DNA from: Kosakonia sp. SMBL-WEM22
Lineage (GTDB): Bacteria; Pseudomonadota; Gammaproteobacteria; Enterobacterales; Enterobacteriaceae
DNA: 64,000 nt
Reading direction: 5' to 3'
Assembly: GCF_014490785.1 (NCBI RefSeq)
Contig: NZ_CP051488.1
Span: 496,001 to 560,000 of the forward strand
Positions within the stretch are counted from its first letter, which is position 1, and the number at the start of each line of letters is the position of its first letter. Below are positions 16,943-25,433 of this stretch, one piece after another. A model generated the notes under the pieces. The model saw only the letters and a program-made list of their open reading frames with translations. It ran no database searches and was not told where the DNA came from. A program made the position numbers and the translations under genes.

Positions 16943-17969
16943 ACTGTTGCCGCAGTTGCAGATCCAGCGGCGTCTTACTCGGTTCACCGCCAATCTCTCG
17001 CGCCAGCTTCGGCACCATATACCCCGACACCAGCGTCAGCAGCTCACGCATAATCTCCCGCGCCGTTTCGTCGCTCACCATAAAGTGCGCCGCGCCCTCA
17101 ACCCGATCCAGCACATGCAGATAGTAAGGTAGTACGCCCGCGTCAAATAAGGCGTTGCTGAGATCTGCCAGCGTCTGCGCATTGTCATTCACGCCGCGCA
17201 GTAGCACGCTCTGGTTGAGCAGCGTAACGCCAGCCTGGCGTAACTGCGCCATCGCCGCGCGAAAATCATCGCCAATCTCCTGCGCATGGTTGATATGGTT
17301 CACCAGCAAAATTTGCAGCGAGGAGCGGGCGAAACGGGCGACCAGCGTATCGGTGATGCGCGCCGGGATCACAATCGGCAGGCGGCTGTGAATCCGTAGC
17401 CGCTTAAGGTGTGGAATGGCTTCCAGCTGCGCGATCAGCCACTCAAGCTCGTGATCTTTGGCCATCAGCGGATCGCCGCCGGAGAAGATGATCTCATCCA
17501 GCTCCGGGTGGGCGGCGATATAATCCAGCGCGCCCTGCCAGTTCCGCTTGTTGCCCTGGTTATCAGCATATGGGAAGTGGCGACGGAAACAGTAGCGGCA
17601 ATTTACCGCACAGCCGCCCTTGACCAGCAGCAGCGCGCGGTTGCGGTATTTGTGCAGCAGCCCAGGCACCACGCTGCTCTGTTCATCCAGCGGATCGGTG
17701 CTGTAACCCGGTGCGGAAATAAACTCTTCGCTGGTGGTAAGTACCTGACGCAGCAGCGGATCGTTAACATCGCCTTTGCGCATGCGCGCGACAAACGCGC
17801 GCGGCACCCGCAGCGGGAAAAGCCGCTTTGCTTCACGTCCGCGCAGCAGGGCTTCATCAGGTTCTATATTTAAAATATGTAGTAGTTCATCGGGATCGGT
17901 GATTACATCGGCAAGTTGCAATAACCAATCTTCTCTGGAGGGGGTTTTTAGGGTTACAATGTGTGCCAT
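16941..17969 (-). CDS. epmB: EF-P lysine 2,3-aminomutase EpmB
   Basis: Radical-SAM, PLP-dependent enzyme that converts (S)-alpha-lysine to (R)-beta-lysine for attachment to elongation factor P. The 342 residues show the [4Fe-4S]/SAM motif in CAVNCRYCFRRHFPY (about residues 120-134) and the SGGDPLMAKD block near 170. The ATG at 17969 (MAHIVTLKTPSRED) gives the E. coli length; the frame is open nine codons further but overlaps the promoter region. It is divergent from efp, its substrate, with only 41 bases between the starts; epmA, which ligates the beta-lysine, is 6.5 kb away in this window. Confidence 0.96.
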   Translation of the reverse strand: MAHIVTLKTPSREDWLLQLADVITDPDELLHILNIEPDEALLRGREAKRLFPLRVPRAFVARMRKGDVNDPLLRQVLTTSEEFISAPGYSTDPLDEQSSVVPGLLHKYRNRALLLVKGGCAVNCRYCFRRHFPYADNQGNKRNWQGALDYIAAHPELDEIIFSGGDPLMAKDHELEWLIAQLEAIPHLKRLRIHSRLPIVIPARITDTLVARFARSSLQILLVNHINHAQEIGDDFRAAMAQLRQAGVTLLNQSVLLRGVNDNAQTLADLSNALFDAGVLPYYLHVLDRVEGAAHFMVSDETAREIMRELLTLVSGYMVPKLAREIGGEPSKTPLDLQLRQQ

Positions 17970-18010
17970 TTTTTTGGCTAAGCTACCAGTTAACAATTTC
18001 AGAGGGCCTT

Positions 18011-18577
18011 ATGGCGACTTACTATAGCAACGATTTTCGTGCCGGTCTTAAAATCATGATGGACGGCGAACCGTACGCGGTTGAGGCCAGCGAATTTGTG
18101 AAACCGGGCAAAGGCCAGGCGTTCGCACGCGTTAAACTGCGTCGTCTGCTGACCGGTACCCGCGTTGAGAAAACCTTCAAGTCTACCGACTCGGCTGAAG
18201 GCGCGGACGTTGTGGATATGAACCTGACTTACCTCTATAACGACGGTGAGTTCTGGCACTTCATGAACAACGAAACCTTTGAGCAGCTTTCTGCTGACAA
18301 AAAAGCGATTGGCGACAACGAAAAATGGCTGCTGGATCAGGCAGAGTGCATCGTTACCCTGTGGAACGGCCAGCCGATCAGCGTTACGCCGCCGAACTTC
18401 GTTGAACTGGAAATCGTTGATACCGATCCAGGCCTGAAAGGTGACACCGCAGGCACCGGTGGTAAACCGGCTACCCTGAGCACCGGCGCTGTGGTGAAAG
18501 TGCCGCTGTTCGTACAGGTTGGTGAAGTGATCAAAGTTGATACCCGCTCCGGCGAATATGTATCTCGCGTGAAGTAA
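18011..18577 (+). CDS. efp: Elongation factor P
   Basis: Ribosome-binding factor that relieves stalling at polyproline stretches by entering near the P and E sites. The 188 residues match E. coli EF-P almost throughout; Lys34 in SEFVKPGKGQAF is the residue beta-lysylated by EpmA/EpmB. I chose the ATG at 18011 (MATYYSNDFRAGLK). It is divergent from epmB and followed by ecnA; an imperfect GC-rich hairpin around 18582-18617, without a T-tract, may mark its end. Confidence 0.98.
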   Translation: MATYYSNDFRAGLKIMMDGEPYAVEASEFVKPGKGQAFARVKLRRLLTGTRVEKTFKSTDSAEGADVVDMNLTYLYNDGEFWHFMNNETFEQLSADKKAIGDNEKWLLDQAECIVTLWNGQPISVTPPNFVELEIVDTDPGLKGDTAGTGGKPATLSTGAVVKVPLFVQVGEVIKVDTRSGEYVSRVK

Positions 18578-18634
18578 TGCGCGCAACCGCGGCGTAGCGC
18601 TCTGCTGCGCCGCGGGTTCGTTGAGGCCCGGATA

Positions 18635-18766
18635 ATGAAACGTCTCGCTAAACTCCTCTCACTGCTGCTTATGAGCTGCGCACTACTTGCAGGCTGTAAT
18701 ACCGCGCGCGGTATCGGCGAAGATGTGCAGACCCTCGGCCATATCATTTCGCACGCCGCCAGTTAA
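18635..18766 (+). CDS. ecnA: Entericidin A lipoprotein
   Basis: A 43-residue membrane lipoprotein, described in E. coli as the antidote to entericidin B. The sequence has a positively charged N-terminus, a hydrophobic stretch and lipobox LLAGC with Cys21, followed by NTARGIGEDVQTLGH, the family signature. GAGG is upstream of the ATG. It is encoded directly before ecnB. The toxin/antidote roles come from E. coli literature and are not visible in the sequence. Confidence 0.93.
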   Translation: MKRLAKLLSLLLMSCALLAGCNTARGIGEDVQTLGHIISHAAS

Positions 18767-18873
18767 TAACTTCCTCTCGTCTTAAAAATCGTATTTTTCC
18801 CGACGCTTTGCGGGAATTTGTCTATGCTTAAGTTGCTATACACAAACGATATTGACAATAAAAGGAAGATATT

Positions 18874-19020
18874 ATGGTTAAGAAGACATTTGTTGCGATC
18901 TTTTCTGTACTGGTTCTTTCATCCGTGCTGACGGCGTGTAACACCACCCGTGGCGTCGGCGAAGATATCTCCGATGGCGGTAGCGCAATCTCTGGCGCTG
19001 CGACCAAAGCACAACAGTGA
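18874..19020 (+). CDS. ecnB: Entericidin B lipoprotein
   Basis: A 48-residue membrane lipoprotein reported as a bacteriolytic entericidin induced in stationary phase by RpoS in E. coli. The lipobox is VLTAC (Cys22), followed by NTTRGVGEDISDGGSAISGA; it differs from the E. coli protein at only a few positions. AAGGAAG precedes the ATG. A CTATGCTTAA-like element near 18823 could be an RpoS-type -10, which I consider weak. It is followed by a hairpin and the convergent ecnR-like gene. Confidence 0.94.
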   Translation: MVKKTFVAIFSVLVLSSVLTACNTTRGVGEDISDGGSAISGAATKAQQ

Positions 19021-19028
19021 TGACTGCC

Positions 19029-19048
19029 GGTACGGCCCGCGCCGTACC
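19029..19048 (+). terminator. Hairpin between ecnB and the ecnR-like gene
   Basis: A perfect 8-bp stem (19029-19036 and 19041-19048) with a 4-base loop lies between two convergent stops. T-tracts are weak on both sides, so termination is plausible but not certain. Confidence 0.5.
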
Positions 19049-19049
19049 G

Positions 19050-19649
19050 TTAGTTTGCCTCGGGTAGCGACAAAAACGGCGTAAAGCGGTTTCCCATCCC
19101 TAACTTCATGCGAATGTTTCTTTTGTAGGTGTAAACGGTCTTTCCGTTGATCCTCATCTTGGCTGCAATTGCCGCGTTATTCCTGCCTTCCATCCATAGG
19201 GTTAATACTTTCTCTTCCTGACGCGTTAATAATGGCGCCACGACTCGCCGTGCCGGCCTGAATGGGCGCGCCTGCATCATGGTGTCAATAGCCTGCGCCA
19301 CCTTTTCCAGCGGATCCGTTTTTTGCAAAATCGCCGCGATGGGAAACTGCGCGCAAAACGCCGATAGCTGCGTGTCGTAGCCGGACTCCAGCAGCATTAC
19401 CTGGCAGGAGGCGCCGCACACCGAGAAGAGGGAAGCAAGCTGTTGAATATGATGAATTTCATCTTTAAAGCTGTGTAAATCAATAATCACCAAATCCGGC
19501 TGCCACTGCACAATATGCTCTTTCGCCAGCATCAAATTATGCAGAGCGGTGACAAGGAAAGAGGCGGGAAAGAGATCGGTTTGATTGAGCCAGGATTCCA
19601 TCCCTGAGCGGGTGAAGTAACAGCGGTCAATCACAAGCATTTTGAACAT
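19050..19649 (-). CDS. ecnR: LuxR-type helix-turn-helix regulator, ecnR-like
   Basis: Transcription regulator with an N-terminal receiver-like region (about 1-125, MLVIDRCYFTRSGME...PDLVIIDLHSF) and a C-terminal LuxR-type helix-turn-helix (LLTRQEEKVLTLWMEGRNN...INGKTVYTYKRNIRMKLGM). The receiver part lacks an obvious full set of acidic phosphorylation residues, so it may be phosphorylation-independent. I recall a regulator called EcnR beside ecnAB in Citrobacter and Salmonella; position and family fit that, but orthology is inferred. The ATG at 19649 is my choice; a GTG at 19679 and an ATG at 19640 are possible. Absent at this spot in E. coli K-12. Confidence 0.65.
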   Translation of the reverse strand: MFKMLVIDRCYFTRSGMESWLNQTDLFPASFLVTALHNLMLAKEHIVQWQPDLVIIDLHSFKDEIHHIQQLASLFSVCGASCQVMLLESGYDTQLSAFCAQFPIAAILQKTDPLEKVAQAIDTMMQARPFRPARRVVAPLLTRQEEKVLTLWMEGRNNAAIAAKMRINGKTVYTYKRNIRMKLGMGNRFTPFLSLPEAN

Positions 19650-19857
19650 ATTTTTCTTCGCAGTCAGAGAGGGGCGCACGGCTTCCTGAACCCAGGAAAG
19701 CGATTCATCATATTCGGTGCATATGAGGAATAAATGCCTGAATTCCGCTGCGAAGAGGGGCTATTTCTTGCCTTAACTTCCTGAATCTGAATGAGGGATT
19801 GCGGGGTTGAAATCCGCCGTCAAAGAGGGGAAAATCTCTCTCTCTTCACCTGGCTGG

Positions 19858-19900
19858 CGGGACGACCCGACAGCGTCACGTTAATTCGGGGACGGCCCCG
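19858..19900 (+). ncRNA. Guanidine-II (mini-ykkC) riboswitch
   Basis: Two short GC hairpins with loops of the ACGR type: CGGG-ACGA-CCCG (19858-19869) and CGGGG-ACGG-CCCCG (19887-19900), 17 bases apart. This is the hallmark of the guanidine-II class. The second hairpin ends 14 bases before the gdx start, so guanidine binding should expose the Shine-Dalgarno GGAG. The class is established for E. coli sugE/gdx. Confidence 0.88.
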
Positions 19901-19914
19901 CACTGGAGCCAAAA

Positions 19915-20232
19915 ATGTCCTGGTTTATTCTTGTCATCGCCGGTCTGCTTGAAGTGGTGTGGGCCATCGGCCTGAAATATACCCACGGTTTTACCCGCAT
20001 CACCCCCAGCATTATTACCGTCGTGGCAATGCTCGTCAGCGTCGTGCTGCTCTCATGGGCAATGAAAACGCTGCCGGTCGGCACCGCCTATGCGGTCTGG
20101 ACCGGCATTGGCGCCGTTGGTGCGGCCATCGCCGGCATTGTATTACTCGGCGAGTCCGCAAGCCTGGCGCGTATCGTTAGCCTCTGTCTGATTGTGGCCG
20201 GCATTATTGGGTTAAAACTCAGCGCCCATTAA
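19915..20232 (+). CDS. gdx: Guanidinium exporter Gdx (SugE, SMR family)
   Basis: Dual-topology small multidrug resistance protein that exchanges guanidinium for protons across the inner membrane. The 105 residues form four helices; the essential Glu13 lies in GLLEVVWA and the family block LPVGTAYAVWTGIGAVG follows near residue 55. Length is that of E. coli SugE. It is controlled by the guanidine-II riboswitch just upstream and its stop overlaps that of convergent blc by four bases. Confidence 0.95.
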   Translation: MSWFILVIAGLLEVVWAIGLKYTHGFTRITPSIITVVAMLVSVVLLSWAMKTLPVGTAYAVWTGIGAVGAAIAGIVLLGESASLARIVSLCLIVAGIIGLKLSAH

Positions 20233-20759
20233 TGGGGCTGATCGACCCAGATCAGCTTGTTCACTTCGAAGCCCTGACGGGTCGCGTCTGCCAGCATCTT
20301 CTCTTTCACCTCGGCCGAAATGGTTGGCGTGCGGGAGAGGATCCACAGGTAGTCGCGATCCGGGCCGCAGATCAGCGCATGGCGATACTCTTTATCCAGC
20401 GAGATGATGTTATAGCCGCCATAGAACGGGCCGAAGAAGGAGACTTTCAGCGACGCGGTGCGCGGGTCGCCAGTGAAGTAGGCTTTCCCGACCGACTCCT
20501 GCCATTTGCCGCGATCCGGGTTATAACCCCGATTGACAACGGTTAAGCCGCCATCGTCGCGCAGGCTGTAGGTGGCGGTAACGCGCTCCAGACCACGCTC
20601 AAAGCGGTGATCGAAGCGGGCAATCTCGTACCATTTCCCTAAGTAGCGTTGCGTATCGAAATTCTGCACCACGGTAACGCCTTTTGGCGGCGTGGGTGTG
20701 CTGCAGGCCGTGACTAAAAAAGCAGCGGTGACCGCTGCGAAGATAGGCAGTAAACGCAT
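20229..20759 (-). CDS. blc: Outer-membrane lipocalin Blc
   Basis: Lipoprotein of the lipocalin family anchored in the outer membrane, thought to bind lysophospholipids under envelope stress. The 176 residues start with a lipoprotein signal (lipobox LVTAC, Cys19, then Ser) and carry the lipocalin motif YLGKWYEIARFDHRFERGL near residue 40. GGAGGG-type sequence precedes the ATG. In E. coli ampC sits between blc and frdD; here they are separated by only 83 bases with no ampC. Confidence 0.95.
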   Translation of the reverse strand: MRLLPIFAAVTAAFLVTACSTPTPPKGVTVVQNFDTQRYLGKWYEIARFDHRFERGLERVTATYSLRDDGGLTVVNRGYNPDRGKWQESVGKAYFTGDPRTASLKVSFFGPFYGGYNIISLDKEYRHALICGPDRDYLWILSRTPTISAEVKEKMLADATRQGFEVNKLIWVDQPH

Positions 20760-20810
20760 GGTATTCTCCCTCCTGGCTTTTACGTAAGTGTAGAAGATGG
20801 CGGGAAATTT

Positions 20811-20834
20811 GCTCTCCTGCGCGTGCAGGAGAGC
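20811..20834 (-). terminator. Hairpin after the frd operon
   Basis: A perfect 10-bp stem (20811-20820 and 20825-20834) with a 4-base loop lies just beyond the frdD stop. On the minus strand it is followed by AAATTT rather than a long T-tract, so it may be a moderate terminator or an mRNA-stabilising hairpin. Confidence 0.65.
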
Positions 20835-20842
20835 GACAGCTT

Positions 20843-21202
20843 TTACAGGAAAATCACACCGACTAACGCAACGACACTAATAATCGCTGCGAGGCCGTAG
20901 AAAATCCATTTGCCCTGGGGCAGATGCACTTTCAAATCATGCATCATGTGGTGGATGCGGTGCAGCCCACACCAGACCGGCAGCACAATCATCAGGAAGA
21001 GAAAGGCGCGGCCAATGAAGCTCTGAGCAAATGCGATAACGCGCTCGTAGTTCAGCGCCTCGCCGGGGAAGAGACCGAGCGGCAGCAGCAGGCCGACCAG
21101 CAGGATCATCACCGGCGCGAAGATGGCGCTCCACATACCGCCTGCGCCAAACAGCCCCCAGAACATCGGTTCGTCAGAACGTTTTGGATTTGGGTTAATC
21201 AT
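20843..21202 (-). CDS. frdD: Fumarate reductase membrane anchor subunit D
   Basis: One of two inner-membrane anchors that bind menaquinol and hold the FrdAB catalytic dimer. The 119 residues form three helices; PNPKRSDEPMFWGLFGAGGMWSA-type N-terminus and GLHRIHHMMHDLKVH are family landmarks. I chose the ATG at 21202 (MINPNPKRS) for the E. coli length; an ATG sits one codon before it, and GAGGAA precedes both. Last gene of frdABCD, ten bases after frdC. Confidence 0.96.
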   Translation of the reverse strand: MINPNPKRSDEPMFWGLFGAGGMWSAIFAPVMILLVGLLLPLGLFPGEALNYERVIAFAQSFIGRAFLFLMIVLPVWCGLHRIHHMMHDLKVHLPQGKWIFYGLAAIISVVALVGVIFL

Positions 21203-21212
21203 CATTAATTCC

Positions 21213-21608
21213 TCACCAGAAGAGGGCGATAAACAGCACAACCACTGTTACCACAGCAGCCACCACCCACAGCCCTTTTACCACCGGCTCTGGCCCCATT
21301 TTTTCGCCTTTCACAATAATCAGCGACGCTTTTGGTGCCAGATCGAACCAGGTTTTGGTATGCAACAGCGCCGCCGCCAGCGCGATCAGGTTAAGCAGCA
21401 GCACCACCGGGTTTTGCAGGAAAGCGACAAAGCCCATCCAGCTCTCCGGCCCGTTTTTCAGCGCGAAAAGACCATACAGCAGTTCCAGGCTGAACCAGAC
21501 CGCCGGGATCGCCGTCCCTTCGCGCAGCATATAGAAGCGATAAAACGGCAGCGTTTTCCACCAGCTTGATGGCATGGGGCGAACCCAGGCCTTACGTTTA
21601 GTCGTCAT
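21213..21608 (-). CDS. frdC: Fumarate reductase membrane anchor subunit C
   Basis: Inner-membrane anchor forming the quinone sites with FrdD. The 131 residues show TTKRKAWVRPM, then WWKTLPFYRFYMLREGTA near residue 16 and three hydrophobic helices. Of two adjacent ATGs I chose 21608 because AAGGAG then lies six bases away. It follows frdB after ten bases. Confidence 0.96.
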   Translation of the reverse strand: MTTKRKAWVRPMPSSWWKTLPFYRFYMLREGTAIPAVWFSLELLYGLFALKNGPESWMGFVAFLQNPVVLLLNLIALAAALLHTKTWFDLAPKASLIIVKGEKMGPEPVVKGLWVVAAVVTVVVLFIALFW

Positions 21609-21618
21609 CATGCACTCC

Positions 21619-22353
21619 TTAGCGAGGTTTCAGGGTGGCGATAAGAAAGTCTTTCGAACTCTCAATCTTGCCCTGCTGAATGGCAGCGGCCGGGTCGACG
21701 TGCTTTGGACACACTTCCGAGCAGTAACCGACAAAGGTACAACTCCACACGCCATTCTGGCCGTTGAGTTGCGCCATGCGCTCTTGTTTGCCGTGGTCGC
21801 GGCTGTCGAGGTTATAGCGGTGCGCCAGCGTAATCGCCGCCGGGCCGATAAACTCCGGATTGAGGCCAAACTGCGGGCAGGCGGCATAGCAGAGACCGCA
21901 GTTAATGCAGCCAGAGAACTGGTGGTACTTCGCCATCTGCGCCGGGGTCTGTTTGCCCGGCCCCTGATCCGGTGTGCGCGTATTGCCGATGATATAGGGC
22001 TTAATCCCCTCGAGGCTCTCAATAAAGTGGGTCATATCGACCACCAGATCGCGCTCGATGGGGAAGTTGGCCAGCGCCTCGACTTTCAACCCTTTGGTGT
22101 AGTCGCGCAGGAAGGTTTTGCAGGCCAGCTTCGGCACGTTGTTGACCATCATGCCGCAGGAGCCGCAAATTGCCATTCGGCACGACCAGCGGTAGCTGAG
22201 ATCGGGCGCGAGGTTATCTTTGATATAGCCCAGCGCATCGAGCAGCGAGGTGGCTTCATCGTAAGGTACGTCGTAGAAGGCGCTGTGCGGCGCGTTGTCG
22301 ACCTCCGGGTTATAGCGCACCACTTCAATCTTCAGGTTCTTCATCTCAGACAT
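21619..22353 (-). CDS. frdB: Fumarate reductase iron-sulfur subunit
   Basis: Electron-transfer subunit between menaquinol and the FAD of FrdA. The 244 residues hold the [2Fe-2S] cysteines in WSCRMAICGSCGMMV (about 57-70) with a later Cys, and the [4Fe-4S]/[3Fe-4S] clusters in CINCGLCYAACP and CSEVCPKHVDP. AAGGAG lies eight bases before the ATG at 22353, which gives the E. coli length. Its start overlaps the frdA stop by eight bases, suggesting translational coupling. Confidence 0.97.
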   Translation of the reverse strand: MSEMKNLKIEVVRYNPEVDNAPHSAFYDVPYDEATSLLDALGYIKDNLAPDLSYRWSCRMAICGSCGMMVNNVPKLACKTFLRDYTKGLKVEALANFPIERDLVVDMTHFIESLEGIKPYIIGNTRTPDQGPGKQTPAQMAKYHQFSGCINCGLCYAACPQFGLNPEFIGPAAITLAHRYNLDSRDHGKQERMAQLNGQNGVWSCTFVGYCSEVCPKHVDPAAAIQQGKIESSKDFLIATLKPR

Positions 22354-24136
22354 TGTTCGTCTCCTTCTTCTCACCCGACTCCGCTTCTGCCCCGTAGACG
22401 CGTTTCGCCGGTGGCAGCGTGGTGATTTTCACGTCGCTATATTCCAGGCGGGTTGTGCCGTCCGCCTCGTGGAACGCGAGCGTATGTTTGAGGAAGTTAA
22501 CGTCATCGCGCTCGGTGCAGCCTTCATCGAGGCGCTGGTGGGCGCCGCGCGACTCTTTACGCGCCAGCGCCGAGTGGGCCATACATTCAGCCACATTCAG
22601 GCCGTGGCCCAGCTCAAGAGTGTAGAGAATATCGGTGTTGAAGACGCTGGAGGTGTCGGTGATGCGCACCCGTTTAAATCGCTCCTGCAGCTCGGCGAGC
22701 TTATCGACGGTTTTCTGCATCAGCTCCGGCGTGCGGTAAATGCCGCAGCCCTCTTCCATCGATTCGCCCATCTCATCGCGGATCTTCGCCCAGCTCTCGG
22801 TGCCGTTCTGGTTCACCAGCGTCTTCAGACGCTGTTCGACATCAGCGGCCTGCGCATTGAGCGCATCCTCATTTGCCGGTCCTGCAGTGGAGGCGCGTTC
22901 AACTGCCTGTTCGCCCGCCAGGCGGCCAAAGACCACCAGCTCCGCCAACGAGTTAGAGCCAAGACGGTTAGCGCCGTGCAGGCCGACCGAGGAGCACTCA
23001 CCGACGGCAAACAGCCCGGCGATGCGCGATTCGCAATTCTGATCCGTCTCAATGCCGCCCATAGTGTAGTGCGCTGTCGGGCGCACCGGAATCGGCTCTT
23101 TGATTGGATCGACGCCGACATAGGCTTTTGCCAGCTCGCAGATAAAGGGCAGGCGCTCTTTGATCTTCTTCTCGCCAAGATGGCGCAGATCGAGATGCAC
23201 CACATCGCCGCGCGGCGTGGAGATGGTGTTGCCTTTGCGCCACTCATGCCAGAAGGCCTGTGACACTTTGTCGCGTGGGCCAAGCTCCATATATTTGTTT
23301 TTCGGCTCGCCGAGCGGTGTTTCCGGCCCCATGCCGTAATCCTGCAGGTAGCGATAGCCGTTTTTATTCACCAGGATACCGCCTTCGCCGCGGCAGCCCT
23401 CCGTCATCAGAATGCCGGAGCCGGGCAGGCCGGTCGGGTGATACTGCACGAACTCCATATCGCGCAGCGGCACACCGTGCGACAGCGCCATCCCCATGCC
23501 GTCGCCGGTAACGATGCCGCCGTTGGTGTTATAGCGATAAACGCGGCCTGCGCCGCCGGTTGCCATCACCACCGCATTGGCGCGGATCTGCATCAGCGTA
23601 CCTTCCATCATGTTCATCGCGACGAGGCCGCGAACGTGATTGTCATCGACCAGGATATCGAGGACAAAGTGTTCGTCGAAGCGCTGAATTTGTGGGAATT
23701 GCAAAGAGGTCTGAAACAGCGTGTGCAGCATGTGGAAGCCGGTTTTATCAGCGGCGAACCACGTGCGCTCAATCTTCATGCCGCCAAAGCGGCGCACGTT
23801 GACCGAGCCGTCTTCGCGGCGGCTCCACGGACAGCCCCACTGTTCAAGCTGGGTCATCTCCGTGGGGCAGTGATGGACAAAATAGTCGACAACATCCTGT
23901 TCGCAAAGCCAGTCACCACCTGCAACGGTATCGTGGAAATGGTACTCAAAGCTGTCATGATCCTGGGCGACGGCGGCGGAACCGCCCTCAGCGGCAACGG
24001 TGTGGCTGCGCATGGGATAGACTTTTGAAATCAGTGCGATTTTAGCGTTGGGATGGGCCTGCGCCGCGGCAATCGCGGTGCGTAATCCTGCTCCGCCTGC
24101 GCCAATCACAGCGATATCGGCTTGAAAGGTGTGCAC
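22346..24136 (-). CDS. frdA: Fumarate reductase flavoprotein subunit
   Basis: Catalytic subunit reducing fumarate to succinate, the terminal step of anaerobic fumarate respiration. The 596 residues include the FAD dinucleotide fold VIGAGGAGLRTAIAAA at the N-terminus, the covalent-FAD histidine in MRSHTVAAEGGSAAV (near 44), and the active-site blocks HPTGLPGSGILMTEGCRGEGG and TAHYTMGGIETD. It starts with GTG, as in E. coli, with GGAGG six bases upstream. First gene of frdABCD; an FNR-like site lies 175 bases upstream. The C-terminal tail is a few residues shorter than in E. coli. Confidence 0.98.
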   Translation of the reverse strand: MHTFQADIAVIGAGGAGLRTAIAAAQAHPNAKIALISKVYPMRSHTVAAEGGSAAVAQDHDSFEYHFHDTVAGGDWLCEQDVVDYFVHHCPTEMTQLEQWGCPWSRREDGSVNVRRFGGMKIERTWFAADKTGFHMLHTLFQTSLQFPQIQRFDEHFVLDILVDDNHVRGLVAMNMMEGTLMQIRANAVVMATGGAGRVYRYNTNGGIVTGDGMGMALSHGVPLRDMEFVQYHPTGLPGSGILMTEGCRGEGGILVNKNGYRYLQDYGMGPETPLGEPKNKYMELGPRDKVSQAFWHEWRKGNTISTPRGDVVHLDLRHLGEKKIKERLPFICELAKAYVGVDPIKEPIPVRPTAHYTMGGIETDQNCESRIAGLFAVGECSSVGLHGANRLGSNSLAELVVFGRLAGEQAVERASTAGPANEDALNAQAADVEQRLKTLVNQNGTESWAKIRDEMGESMEEGCGIYRTPELMQKTVDKLAELQERFKRVRITDTSSVFNTDILYTLELGHGLNVAECMAHSALARKESRGAHQRLDEGCTERDDVNFLKHTLAFHEADGTTRLEYSDVKITTLPPAKRVYGAEAESGEKKETNNV

Positions 24137-24443
24137 GACATTCCTCCAGATTATTGTTGTTCCGCAACGATAAGCCAGGTGCGCTTGCCTTCATTACGGA
24201 AGAGATCCACTGCTCCTTTTGGGGTAGCGGGCAGTATATCCATATTGACTGAGGGGAAATTTGACGTGTTCGAGTGTTTTGCTGTTCTTCCGTGTGATGC
24301 CGCTTCCAGCTTGATCGATATCATCCTTAAATAGCACTTATCTAATTATTGATGCAGGCTATGAAAATTATCTGTGCAAAATTTGTCTAAGCAGATCGAT
24401 GCGGGTAGACTTCGTGCCCTTGTTAGAAATCGGAGAAAGAACC
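24137..24443. other. Divergent promoter region frdA / epmA
   Basis: This 307-base gap between divergent frdA and epmA holds no gene. The FNR-like palindrome at 24311-24324 is the clearest element. NarL sites are expected from E. coli knowledge but were not assigned by eye. Confidence 0.6.
24311..24324. promoter_or_regulatory. FNR-like binding site
   Basis: TTGAT-CGAT-ATCAT matches nine of ten positions of the FNR consensus TTGAT-N4-ATCAA. It lies upstream of frdA, whose E. coli orthologue is FNR-activated under anaerobiosis. It could also affect epmA on the other side. Confidence 0.65.
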
Positions 24444-25421
24444 ATGAGCGAGACGGCAACCTGGCAGCCGAGCGCATCCATCCCCAACTTATTGAAACGC
24501 GCGGCAATTATGGCGGAAATTCGCCGTTTCTTTGCCGATCGCGGCGTACTGGAGGTGGAGACGCCCTGTATGAGTCAGGCAACGGTGACCGATGTGCATC
24601 TGGTCCCGTTTGAAACCCGTTTTGTTGGCCCTGGCCACTCTCAGGGCATCAATCTCTACCTGATGACCAGCCCCGAATACCATATGAAGCGCCTGCTGGC
24701 CGCGGGCTGTGGCCCGGTTTTCCAGCTCTGCCGCAGCTTCCGTAATGAAGAGATGGGACGTCATCACAACCCTGAATTCACCATGCTCGAATGGTATCGT
24801 CCGCACTATGACATGTATCGTTTGATGAATGAGGTAGATGATTTGCTGCAACAGGTGCTCGAGTGTCCGGCAGCAGAATCCCTCTCCTATCAGCAGGCGT
24901 TCCAGCGCTATCTGGAGGTCGATCCGCTTTCGGCGGATAAAGCGCAGCTGCGTGAAGTGGCGGCGAAGCTGGATCTAAGCAATATCGCCGATACGGAAGA
25001 GGATCGCGACACCCTGCTGCAACTGCTGTTCGCCATGGGTGTGGAGCCGCAGATCGGCAAAGATCGTCCTACTTTTGTTTACCACTTCCCGGCAAGCCAG
25101 GCGGCACTGGCGCAGATCAGCACCGAAGATCACCGCGTCGCAGAGCGGTTTGAGGTCTACTTTAAAGGCATTGAGCTGGCGAACGGCTTCCATGAGCTTA
25201 CCGACGCCCGCGAGCAGCAGCAGCGCTTCGAGCAGGATAACCGCAAGCGCGCCGCGCGCGGGTTGCCGCAGCAGCCGGTGGATCATAATTTGCTGGAAGC
25301 GTTAAAAGCGGGTCTGCCGGACTGCTCCGGCGTTGCGCTGGGCGTTGACCGCCTGGTGATGCTGGCGCTGCAGGCGGAAACGCTGGCAGAGGTGATGGCG
25401 TTTAGCGTCGACCGGGCGTAA
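24444..25421 (+). CDS. epmA: EF-P--(R)-beta-lysine ligase EpmA
   Basis: Class II lysyl-tRNA-synthetase paralogue that activates (R)-beta-lysine and attaches it to Lys34 of EF-P. The 325 residues contain class II motif 2 (CRSFRNEEMGRHHNPEFTML) near residue 100 and motif 3 (GVALGVDRLVMLAL) near 300, but no N-terminal anticodon-binding domain. The ATG at 24444 (MSETATWQPSASIP) has GGAG upstream and gives the E. coli length. It is divergent from frdA; its partners epmB and efp lie 6.5 kb away. Confidence 0.96.
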   Translation: MSETATWQPSASIPNLLKRAAIMAEIRRFFADRGVLEVETPCMSQATVTDVHLVPFETRFVGPGHSQGINLYLMTSPEYHMKRLLAAGCGPVFQLCRSFRNEEMGRHHNPEFTMLEWYRPHYDMYRLMNEVDDLLQQVLECPAAESLSYQQAFQRYLEVDPLSADKAQLREVAAKLDLSNIADTEEDRDTLLQLLFAMGVEPQIGKDRPTFVYHFPASQAALAQISTEDHRVAERFEVYFKGIELANGFHELTDAREQQQRFEQDNRKRAARGLPQQPVDHNLLEALKAGLPDCSGVALGVDRLVMLALQAETLAEVMAFSVDRA

Positions 25422-25433
25422 TCAGTGCAATTA

